Assembly (NCBI GenBank): GCA_003118195.1
Contig: BEXV01002033.1
Span: forward strand, 165,986 to 182,084
DNA from: Hemicentrotus pulcherrimus
Lineage: Eukaryota; Echinodermata; Echinoidea; Camarodonta; Strongylocentrotidae
Direction of reading: 5' to 3'
DNA: 16,099 nt
Shown here in pieces: positions 13,101 through 16,099 of this stretch. Below the pieces are notes generated by a model that was given only the letters and a program-made list of their open reading frames with translations, was not told the origin of the DNA and did not search any database. Within the stretch, counting starts at the first letter, position 1. Each line of letters begins with the position of its first letter. A program made the translations under genes and the position numbers.

Positions 13101-15492
13101 TGGTATATAAAAATACGATAACTCCCTGATTAAGTGAATGTGTAGAAAGATTATAGCTGGATGATTTCTTGTCCTTTTTTGCCAGCCATGGTCTACCCAA
13201 TAATTGAAATTTGAATGCACTGCCCATCGACTAAAAAGTTATAACAGAGATATATGGTAGAGTCGCAAGTGTCATAACTACGCAAGGGGGGTGGGTGTTG
13301 TCCTTGATGTTGGCAAAGAGGGCTTCGTGAAACACGTAGCGGACAAGTAGCTCACTAACTCTGACTTAAACAAGAAGTTAGACTTATGACCGTTTCGAGA
13401 AACAGGCCCTGACTTCCTTAATACTAGTTTACAGGCAGACTGACTCCCTTAATAACTTAATTAGTTTTATCAGAGAGTACAGAATATAGTACAGTATTGC
13501 AATATATTTTTAAATGTTTTATCCATCATTTGACCCTACAGACTACTCTAATGTTGGTGCATATGATGTGGTTTTGAGTACAGCTACCAGTACTTCATTG
13601 GTTATATCATGGGCTGCGAGTCTTCAGGCAGACTGGCATATGGTTCAATACAGGTAACTATAACATGGATATCACTGTTTGGCCAGTTATAACTGGCATA
13701 AAGGGTTGTGATTATTAAATGCAAGTAAATTTGTATTGCGAAGTTGCAATCACAAATTTATCTCATGTACAAATTTAAAATTCATATCAAACAGAGGTGG
13801 AGATGTGTGTAGATATGTGAATTGGCTGATAGGTAGGGATTCAATGCAACTCCTATATGAAAGGGCCTTGTTACACTAACTTTTATAAAGATCAGATTGT
13901 AACAAGGCTTGTGTCAACCATTGTTATGAAATATTAGTCAAGACAAAGTTTACAGACTATGATCTACTTTCGAGCTCCATATTTATGTAGAGTGTACTCT
14001 TTTTTGGAAAACATCTTTTGTCTCTTCAGAAGCTATCGTTTTTACTCTCATCATTCAAAGAGAATTTTCTGATTTTGATCTTAGGTAGACTTTTCTGATG
14101 TGGACATGTTGTCTAAGATATTTGGTTACAGTACCATTAAACAAGATGAAAAAGTTTTGTTTTGTTTTGTTTTTTTTGGGGGGGGGAACATTTTTTTATA
14201 TTTTAATAAATGAAAAGATTTATGCAAAGTGGAGTGATTGAGAATGAGTCACATAATTATTTACCTATTACCAGCAAAAATCATTTATATATATACAGTG
14301 CGTCCCAGAAAAAAACGAAACTGAGAATTATCAATGTTTTATCATAACTTATTCGCATTTAATTTTAATAAATGACACATATTTAGAAAGCTTTAGATCC
14401 TCCTCTTTCATTTGATGCAACACATATGATGCATATTTCACGCATGAGTGATTAAAAGCAATTTGAAGAGAGGAAACCAAAAAGTTATTTGGCGGGCGGT
14501 ATCTGAATTTCAAAGAGAAAATCTAATTTCTAGAAAGTTGAGTTTGTACCCTTTCATATGACACCTCAATCAGGTCAATTGAGCAAGGAATGGCAAAGTT
14601 CTGTTTGTTTAAAGTAGCGCTTGTATATCCATAATTTTATCAAACAAATTCGTTTTCACTGGCTGCCTGCCTAAGCAACAAGCAGAATTGACAAAAGACT
14701 TAACTCCATTTCGTTGACAATCAGCCATGCATGCAGTCTTTCGTCTATGGCTAATTGTCAACGAAAGGGAGTCAAGTCTTTTGTCAATTCCGCTTGTTGC
14801 TATGGCAGGCAGCCAGTGAAAACGAATTTGTTTTAATAAAATTATGAAAATGCAAGGACTACTTTAAACAAACAGAACTTTGCCATTCCTTGCTCAATTG
14901 ACCTGATTGAGGTGTCATATGAAAGGGCAGAAACTCAACTTTCTAGACATAGCATTTTCTCTTTGAAATTCAGATACCGCCTGCCAAATGACTTTTTGGT
15001 TTCCTCTCTTCGAATTGCTTTTAATCACTCCTGCGTGAAATATGCATCATATGAGTTGCATCAAATCAAAGAGGAGAATCTAAGCTTTACAAATATGTGT
15101 CATTTATCAATTATAGTTGTGAATAAGTTACGATAAAACATTGATAATTCTCGGTTTCGTTTTTTTCTGGGACGCACTGTATTTATGATGTATAATCCAA
15201 CCCTGTCTTATATGTATGACTTGTACTTTCTTGTATACCTTTGTCAGAATTGATTCTGACTCCATTACCCCTGAGTGGTTCAACTCAACAGAGCTTGATG
15301 CGAGTACTACAAGTTACACCATAGACGACCTTGAACCAAATGAAACCTACAGGATACGAGTCTTGACACGTAGGACGTCGACGGCTGGTCGTCGGAAGCG
15401 TGCTGATATTGCAGAAAATGTTGGCATAAGTGCAGAGGTGCTCGTTGTGACATGTCAGAATGGACTTCAAGGACTCAACTGTGAAGAATTAG
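923..15492 (+). CDS. Sixteen-exon fragment of an extracellular VWD-C8-TIL-FN3 repeat protein (open at both ends)
   Basis: Joined exons: 923-1146, 1705-1806, 2657-2812, 3647-3794, 4285-4458, 5260-5468, 5795-5975, 6491-6784, 7264-7581, 8490-8813, 9232-9549, 9997-10199, 10798-11017, 11520-11822, 13542-13653, 15248-15492. The total is 3,531 nt (about 1,177 residues). All introns are GT-AG and all phases agree (0 or 1, except phase 2 between exons 15 and 16). Domains in order: VWD (about residues 1-160), C8 (about 179-269), TIL (about 272-327), VWC/TILa with EGF-like Cys-rich part (about 328-398), then seven FN3 plus half-EGF modules (399-1177) with a Thr/Pro-rich spacer before module 5. Many N-x-S/T sites fit a secreted glycoprotein. 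VWD-C8-TIL units are typical of VWF, gel-forming mucins, zonadhesin, tectorins and IgGFc-binding protein; the FN3 array is not usual in those. A matrix or adhesion role is inference. No signal peptide or membrane segment is in the window, because exon 1 begins with a split codon. Confidence 0.85.
1147..1704 (+). other. Intron 1, no gene or clear repeat
   Basis: AT-rich intron bounded by GTGAGT and ...catatctAG. It has a short (TTGAA)3 run near 1220-1236. I see no RNA gene, mobile element or conserved ORF. Confidence 0.6.
1705..1806 (+). CDS. Exon 2: middle of the VWD domain
   Basis: A 34-residue, phase 0-0 exon between acceptor ctAG (1703-1704) and donor GTATAG (1807). It encodes [20 protein letters not shown] followed by [14 protein letters not shown]. 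This matches the central VWD strands, where an 'I-x-L-x-G-x-x-V-x-V' turn precedes the last third of the domain. The donor GTATAG is weaker than its neighbours. The exon was placed because it joins exons 1 and 3 without a frame change and supplies the expected VWD strands. Confidence 0.85.
2279..2352 (+). mobile_element. Small palindromic MITE-like element, copy A
   Basis: A 74-bp imperfect hairpin running from tggtgcgttgcaagaaggtt to ctttcttgcaatgcccca. The ends are inverted repeats of the motif TGGGGC(A/G)TTGCAAGAA. A related copy in the opposite orientation lies at 2471-2540. There is no coding capacity. Target-site duplications are not clear, so the superfamily is unknown. Confidence 0.6.
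2471..2540 (-). mobile_element. Small palindromic MITE-like element, copy B
   Basis: A 70-bp hairpin. The left end tggggcattgcaagaaagtt (2471-2490) pairs with aactttcttgcaacgcccca (2521-2540) with one mismatch over 20 bp. The reverse complement aligns with copy A at 2279-2352, so the two copies face each other and together form a larger inverted repeat of about 262 bp. Confidence 0.7.
2657..2812 (+). CDS. Exon 3: C-terminal part of the VWD domain with CGLCG and calcium loop
   Basis: A 52-residue, phase 0-0 exon between ctctccAG (2656) and GTGAGT (2813). It encodes ...[20 protein letters not shown] and then [22 protein letters not shown]-x-(D/N)G-x-x-x-ND is the conserved end of VWD domains: the C-x-x-C lies at residues 140-143 (2747-2758) and the N-D-G-D...ND positions form the calcium-binding loop known from VWF D assemblies and mucins. 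All key residues are present, so the domain looks intact. A related C-x-x-C motif in VWF and mucins is linked to disulfide multimer formation; whether this protein multimerises is inference. Confidence 0.93.
2813..3646 (+). other. Intron 3, with a 10-bp tandem repeat
   Basis: AT-rich intron. The only structured part is the CATTAATG array at 3177-3227, listed separately. It contains no gene or recognisable transposon that I can support. Confidence 0.6.
3177..3227. repeat. Five-unit 10-bp tandem repeat (A/G)CATTAATGA
   Basis: CATTAATG begins at 3178, 3188, 3198, 3208 and 3218, an exact 10-bp period. Each unit is itself an 8-bp palindrome and contains two overlapping ATTA/TAAT homeodomain core sites. 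The period is close to one DNA helical turn, so all cores fall on one face of the helix. This may be a simple minisatellite; a regulatory role is inference. Confidence 0.8.
3647..3794 (+). CDS. Exon 4: linker and first part of the C8 domain
   Basis: The exon starts after catgtAG (3646) in phase 0 and ends before GTAAGT (3795) in phase 1. It encodes [20 protein letters not shown] and then [12 protein letters not shown]...QCSNYLNDT. In VWD proteins the segment after the calcium loop is 'FG-x-SW', then a Cys-rich C8 domain; the FGDSW here fits exactly. Three Cys (SC, PC, QC) belong to the start of C8. It joins exon 5 through a split codon. Confidence 0.88.
3795..4284 (+). other. Intron 4 with long CT-rich tract
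   Basis: Bounded by GTAAGT and ccttccAG. The last 85 bases are almost pure pyrimidine (listed separately). The rest contains no gene, RNA or clear transposon. Confidence 0.6.
4199..4279 (+). repeat. (CT)n/(TCTCTTT)n microsatellite forming an extended polypyrimidine tract
   Basis: About 80 bases of T and C only, in CTCTCT and CTTTTT blocks, lying directly before the exon 5 acceptor ccagAT (4281-4284). It serves as, or greatly extends, the splice polypyrimidine tract. Length variation would be expected. Confidence 0.85.
4285..4458 (+). CDS. Exon 5: main part of the C8 domain
   Basis: A phase 1-1 exon between ccAG (4284) and GTAAGT (4459). It encodes [20 protein letters not shown], then [20 protein letters not shown] and TRCQLQ...W...GPC. 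The pattern C-x8-P-x2-Y-x2-C-x3-D-x-C...LC-x6-YA-x-x-C...W-x-x...C is the C8 family signature that follows VWD in VWF, mucins, zonadhesin and tectorins. All Cys positions expected for this portion are present. One glycosylation site (NSS) is visible. Confidence 0.93.
4459..5259 (+). other. Intron 5, with a possible retroelement tail
   Basis: No gene. The part ending at about 4822 has the look of a non-LTR element 3' end (listed separately). The rest is unremarkable AT-rich DNA ending in cactccAG. Confidence 0.55.
4680..4822 (+). mobile_element. Possible 3' tail of a non-LTR element (LINE or SINE)
   Basis: The sequence ends 'aataaattatcttgaatc' followed by ttgaatcttga (about 4797-4822). An AATAAA-like region followed by a short tandem repeat such as (TTGAATC)n is a common 3' end for CR1/L2-type elements. 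No coding part is visible and I cannot name a family, so this is a tentative call. Confidence 0.3.
5260..5468 (+). CDS. Exon 6: TIL (trypsin-inhibitor-like Cys-rich) domain
   Basis: The exon starts after actccAG (5259) in phase 1 and ends before GTAAGC (5469) in phase 0. It encodes [20 protein letters not shown], then ADLGTVDQC...[12 protein letters not shown] and VYEDDQC...CGC. The opening 'CP-x-N-x2-Y-x2-C-x3-C-x2-C' and the 'GC-x2-GC-x-C-x2-G-x-(V/L)' core are diagnostic of TIL domains, which follow C8 in VWF-like assemblies. It has eleven Cys, ten of them in the TIL pattern. The final residues [10 protein letters not shown] lead into the next Cys-rich domain. Confidence 0.93.
5469..5794 (+). 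other. Intron 6, no gene
   Basis: Bounded by GTAAGC and ttctatAG. Loose complementarity between 'tggacctggagtcc' (5534-5547) and 'agtccagggtcca' (5727-5739) hints at a degraded palindromic element, but it is too weak to call. Confidence 0.5.
5795..5975 (+). CDS. Exon 7: VWC/TILa-like and EGF-like Cys-rich region
   Basis: The exon starts after ctatAG (5794) in phase 0 and ends before GTAATC (5976) in phase 1. It encodes [20 protein letters not shown] and then [20 protein letters not shown]...[12 protein letters not shown]. The pattern 'Y-x-P-x-G-C-x2-C-x-C-x6-8-M-x-C-x4-C' is the VWC/TILa-type module that follows TIL in zonadhesin, tectorin and IgGFc-binding proteins. The latter half (C-x4-G-x-C...C-x-C...C) resembles an EGF domain. 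It closes the VWD assembly; the FN3 array starts in the next exon. One N-glycosylation site (NAT) lies at the end. Confidence 0.85.
5976..6490 (+). other. Intron 7, nothing recognised
   Basis: AT-rich intron from GTAATC to ccttctgcAG. I see no RNA gene, repeat or conserved ORF. Confidence 0.6.
6491..6784 (+). CDS. Exon 8: FN3 module 1 with half-EGF tail
   Basis: A phase 1-1 exon between cttctgcAG (6490) and GTGAGT (6785). It encodes about 98 residues: [20 protein letters not shown], then [30 protein letters not shown], and [14 protein letters not shown]. The B-strand Trp, the C-strand V-x-Y-R and the 'L-x-x-L-x-x-x-x-x-Y-x-(I/V)-R' of strands E-F mark an FN3 domain. The C-terminal C-x2-G-x2-G-x2-C resembles the second half of an EGF or laminin-EGF domain and recurs in every later module. 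The symmetric phase lets this exon duplicate without a frame change. Confidence 0.88.
6785..7263 (+). other. Intron 8, nothing recognised
   Basis: Intron from GTGAGT to gatcgatAG. The acceptor has a poor pyrimidine tract, but 7263 is the only AG nearby that keeps the frame. No gene or clear repeat. Confidence 0.55.
7264..7581 (+). CDS. Exon 9: FN3 module 2 with half-EGF tail
   Basis: A phase 1-1 exon (106 residues) ending before GTAATG. It encodes [59 protein letters not shown] and [14 protein letters not shown]. The first residue is a split Asp, so the module begins DYS-x-(S/G)AYD, like modules 4 and 7. All FN3 landmarks are present. The acceptor choice rests on this shared start and on the frame, since the pyrimidine tract is poor. 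Confidence 0.85.
7582..8489 (+). other. Intron 9, with a piggyBac-like MITE
   Basis: The only structured part is the inverted-repeat element at 8112-8425, listed separately. The rest is non-coding AT-rich sequence. Confidence 0.55.
8112..8425. mobile_element. Candidate piggyBac-like MITE (314 bp)
   Basis: The left end CTCTTACCCTGCCATAA follows TTAA (8108-8111). The right end TTATGGCAGGATATGAG (8409-8425) is followed by TAAA. The two ends are inverted repeats with about 15 of 17 matches. A TTAA flank on the left and near-TTAA on the right, with CTC...-type ends, fits the TTAA-targeting piggyBac superfamily. There is no ORF, so it is non-autonomous. The right target site is imperfect, which lowers confidence. 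Confidence 0.5.
8490..8813 (+). CDS. Exon 10: FN3 module 3 with half-EGF tail
   Basis: A phase 1-1 exon (108 residues) between tgatgctAG (8489) and GTAAGT (8814). It encodes [53 protein letters not shown] and [13 protein letters not shown]. The 'L-x-P-x-x-x-Y-x-x-x-L' element and the B-strand Trp support FN3. The C-strand Tyr is replaced by His (VQHR), and the C-C' loop is longer than in the sister modules, with a second Trp. GC content is visibly higher than in the flanking introns. Confidence 0.87.
8814..9231 (+). other. Intron 10, nothing recognised
   Basis: AT-rich intron from GTAAGT to tttctccAG. No gene, RNA or repeat is supported. Confidence 0.6.
9232..9549 (+). CDS. Exon 11: FN3 module 4 with half-EGF tail
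   Basis: A phase 1-1 exon (106 residues) ending before GTAAGT. It begins [21 protein letters not shown], then [37 protein letters not shown] and [14 protein letters not shown]. The DY-x-x-x-GAYDV start is shared with module 7 and, less closely, module 2, so these are the closest relatives in the array. All FN3 core residues are present, and NVT is a glycosylation site. Confidence 0.88.
9550..9996 (+). other. Intron 11, nothing recognised
   Basis: AT-rich intron from GTAAGT to ttcatataAG. No gene, RNA or repeat is supported. Confidence 0.6.
9997..10199 (+). CDS. Exon 12: Thr/Pro-rich spacer and first half of FN3 module 5
   Basis: A phase 1-0 exon. It encodes a mucin-like spacer of about 38 residues ([20 protein letters not shown] and onward through [15 protein letters not shown]), then [17 protein letters not shown]...NVVQ, which is the A-B-(C) portion of an FN3 domain. 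The spacer is rich in Thr, Ser and Pro, so O-glycosylation is likely. The acceptor at 9996 has a good pyrimidine tract; a second in-frame AG at 10004-10005 could drop three residues. The donor GTTTGT is weak. The C-terminal half of this FN3 lies in the next exon, unlike modules 1-4 and 6. Confidence 0.85.
10200..10797 (+). other. Intron 12, interrupts FN3 module 5; contains a MITE candidate
   Basis: A phase 0 intron from GTTTGT to catgacAG. It carries the TTAA-flanked element at 10529-10716. If not spliced, the reading frame would run 31 more codons into the intron to a stop near 10293. Confidence 0.6.
10529..10716. mobile_element. Candidate piggyBac-like MITE (188 bp)
   Basis: The left end AGCCCCACTGCACT (10529-10542) and right end AGTGCAGATAGGCT (10703-10716) are inverted repeats with 11 of 14 matches. 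Both sides are flanked by an exact TTAA (10525-10528 and 10717-10720), the target duplication used by piggyBac-type transposases. There is no coding capacity. Confidence 0.6.
10798..11017 (+). CDS. Exon 13: second half of FN3 module 5 with half-EGF tail
   Basis: A phase 0-1 exon between atgacAG (10797) and GTAAAG (11018). It encodes [39 protein letters not shown] and [14 protein letters not shown]. It supplies the C-strand (V-x-V-x-Y-K), the L-x-x-L-x-P-x-x-x-Y-x-I-R element and the conserved Cys tail. With exon 12 it makes one complete FN3. Confidence 0.88.
11018..11519 (+). other. Intron 13, with a purine-rich tract
   Basis: Contains a GA-rich run at 11149-11196 (agagagag and gaaaaagagaaagag blocks) and otherwise unremarkable AT-rich sequence. 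It ends in ttaatgcAG. No gene or RNA recognised. Confidence 0.55.
11520..11822 (+). CDS. Exon 14: FN3 module 6 with variant half-EGF tail
   Basis: A phase 1-1 exon (101 residues) between aatgcAG (11519) and GTGAGG (11823). It encodes [54 protein letters not shown] and [17 protein letters not shown]3 core residues are in place. The tail has three residues instead of two before the last Cys (C-x2-G-x2-G-x3-C), a small length change relative to the other modules. Confidence 0.88.
12030..12960 (+). repeat. Tandem array of about six 144-152-bp monomers
   Basis: The monomer start 'ctc(a/g)tgatcgcgttatct' recurs at 12030, 12174, 12318, 12470, 12621 and 12765, and more weakly at 12960. Intervals are 144, 144, 152, 151, 144 and 195. 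The 151-152 forms carry one extra AAGGTCA; the last interval holds an extra segment near 12900-12950. Copies are highly similar, so the array expanded recently relative to the rest of the intron. Confidence 0.88.
12278..12888 (+). promoter_or_regulatory. Array of perfect DR1 nuclear-receptor motifs (AGGTCAAAGGTCA)
   Basis: Exact AGGTCAAAGGTCA occurs at 12278-12290, 12423-12435, 12574-12586, 12581-12593, 12725-12737, 12869-12881 and 12876-12888. One-mismatch versions lie at 12134-12146 and 12430-12442, and another exact copy is at 277-289. AGGTCA-N-AGGTCA is the consensus for RXR, HNF4, COUP-TF and PPAR-type dimers. In several monomers GGGTCACGAGGTCA precedes it, a DR2 arrangement. That the motifs are present is certain; that they bind receptors or regulate the gene is inference. 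Confidence 0.5.
13542..13653 (+). CDS. Exon 15: first half of FN3 module 7
   Basis: The exon starts after accctacAG (13541) in phase 1 and ends before GTAACT (13654) in phase 2. It encodes [21 protein letters not shown] then [16 protein letters not shown]. The DYS-x-x-GAYDV start matches modules 2 and 4. It ends on the first two bases of the Arg codon of the C-strand 'VQYR', which exon 16 completes. It is too short to be obvious as an ORF and was found by aligning to the sister modules. Confidence 0.88.
13654..15247 (+). other. Intron 15, interrupts FN3 module 7; contains an 884-bp foldback element
   Basis: A phase 2 intron from GTAACT to ttgtcAG. Apart from the foldback MITE (14296-15179) it has a perfect 16-bp palindrome GCCAGTTATAACTGGC (13682-13697) and a (TTTTG)n-G9 run (14155-14186). 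No gene: the ORFs inside the foldback are chance. Confidence 0.65.
14296..15179. mobile_element. Foldback mariner-like MITE with 433-bp arms
   Basis: The two arms, 14296-14728 and 14747-15179, are inverted copies of equal length with an 18-bp loop. Identity is roughly 90% by eye. The ends read CAGTGCGTCCCAGAAAAAAA and its complement. Each end is flanked by TA (14294-14295 and 15180-15181), the target duplication of the Tc1/mariner superfamily, and CAGT ends fit that group. It encodes no transposase. As RNA it would fold into one very long hairpin. Confidence 0.85.
15248..15492 (+). CDS. Exon 16: second half of FN3 module 7 with dibasic site and half-EGF tail
   Basis: The exon starts after ttgtcAG (15247) in phase 2 and ends before GTAAGG (15493) in phase 1. 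It encodes [20 protein letters not shown], then [35 protein letters not shown] and [15 protein letters not shown]. The 'L-x-P-x-x-x-Y-x-I-R-V' and the Cys tail complete the FN3 module. RRKR (15390-15401) sits in the predicted F-G loop and matches the furin consensus R-x-(K/R)-R; no other module has it. NST and NET are glycosylation sites. Confidence 0.88.
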
Positions 15493-15517
15493 GTAAGGGA
15501 CTCCGGAGATTTATTTA

Positions 15518-15810
15518 TTTGTATATTAAAAGATTATATGTTAAAAATGGAATTGACAAGATAACTTTCATATAAAGAGAGGGCGCTAAATAAGAATACT
15601 TTTATTAATGATGTACCACTATTTTCATTACAGATGAAACACTGTTTGTAAATAAATTGTTCTTTTGAATTTGTATATTATTTACAAGGGCTAAAAGATT
15701 ATATGTTAAAAAATGGAATTGTCAAGATAACGTTCATGTAAAGAGAGAGCGCTATATAAGATTACTTTTTATAATGATGTGCCACTATTTTCAATACAGA
15801 TGAAACATTG
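15518..15810 (+). repeat. Two-unit tandem duplication in intron 16
   Basis: About 125-140 bases are repeated with a spacing of 166: 'aaaagattatatgttaaaaa' near 15528 and again near 15693, then aatgga-attg, agagcgcta-ata and 'actattttca-tacagatgaaaca'. The second unit has a 15-base insert near its start. Both end in an acceptor-like ttca(t/a)tacAG followed by ATGAAACA. Function unknown; probably a local duplication. Confidence 0.75.
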
Positions 15811-16099
15811 TAATTAATTAAACTGTCCTTACAGTGACTTTCAATAGAAAAGAATCCAACAACCTGTTGCCTTAACATGATATTATGCTGCTAAGTAAAC
15901 AGCGCTCAAAATACACGGGGGAGGTGGGCGATTCGCCCCCGCTCATGGGGGCGATTTCAAAATTAAAATCGCCCCCATGGAATTATAAAATAAAGATTAT
16001 TTTTTCTGTTATAACTTTAACACAATATTGAGTTTCAATTTTCAAACCTTAAACCAATGATATGGAACTTAGATTAGCGTGCAAGATTTCTCGTTTTAT
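15811..16099 (+). other. End of window: AT-rich DNA with a GC-rich hairpin
   Basis: The perfect 14-bp stem catgggggcgattt (15944-15957) and aaatcgcccccatg (15966-15979) has an 8-base loop. Just before it gggcga-t-tcgccc (15927-15939) forms a smaller one. The block stands out as GC-rich in AT-rich surroundings and may be one end of a further transposable element that continues past the window. An AATAAA is at 15989-15994. No coding sequence can be assigned. Confidence 0.55.

Larger units (their letters stand above)
11823..13541 (+). other. Intron 14, mostly occupied by the Helitron-like element
   Basis: The intron runs from GTGAGG to ccctacAG. The Helitron-like element covers about 11937-13099. 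The remaining 13100-13541 has a loosely palindromic stretch (about 13319-13412, 'agggcttcgtgaaac' against gtttcgagaaacaggccct) that may be another worn repeat. No gene. Confidence 0.6.

Noticed and set aside
13319..13412. Loosely palindromic segment with 'gcttcgtgaaac' and 'gtttcgagaaac'
   Set aside because: It could be an old MITE, but pairing is short and gapped and no flanking duplication was seen.
14912..15136. 74-codon ORF on the + strand
   Set aside because: It lies wholly inside the right arm of the foldback MITE and has no transposase features.

Overview
This is eukaryotic genomic DNA: an AT-rich, intron-rich stretch with canonical GT-AG introns, microsatellites and many non-autonomous transposons. 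The repeat style (short palindromic MITEs, a Helitron-like repeat family, a degraded non-LTR retrotransposon end) and the gene content (extracellular VWD/C8/TIL plus FN3 protein) suggest a marine invertebrate, most likely an echinoderm such as a sea urchin. This taxon guess is inference from style, not a database match.

One gene on the + strand spans almost the whole window. Sixteen exons can be placed between 923 and 15492, and their reading frames and intron phases join without conflict into about 1,177 residues. The fragment has neither the true start nor a certain stop, so the gene is open at both ends. In order it encodes a von Willebrand factor D (VWD) domain (exons 1-3), a C8 domain (exons 4-5), a trypsin-inhibitor-like (TIL) domain (exon 6) and a VWC/TILa plus EGF-like Cys-rich region (exon 7). 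Seven repeated modules follow (exons 8-16), each a fibronectin type III (FN3) domain ending in a short half-EGF motif, C-x2-G-x2-G-x2(3)-C. Most modules are single exons bounded by phase 1 introns, the signature of exon shuffling and tandem duplication. The product should be a secreted or cell-surface matrix or mucin-like protein. Its exact family name and function are not recognised.

Layout: 1-436 holds the C-terminal end of a non-LTR retrotransposon reverse transcriptase ORF and a truncated Helitron-like copy. 720-900 holds decayed duplicates of the first VWD exon. 923-5975 holds the VWD-C8-TIL-VWC exons. 6491-11822 holds FN3 modules 1-6. 11937-13099 is a Helitron-like element with tandem monomers of about 145 bp, each carrying nuclear-receptor DR1 half-site arrays. 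13542-15492 is FN3 module 7, whose intron contains an 884-bp near-perfect foldback mariner-like MITE. 15493-16099 is an intron (or alternative gene end) with a tandem duplication and a GC-rich hairpin.

The introns have collected at least seven recognisable mobile or palindromic elements. The most unusual signals are the DR1 array, the 433-bp-arm hairpin inside a gene, the decayed VWD exon duplicates, and the repeated FN3 plus half-EGF module.
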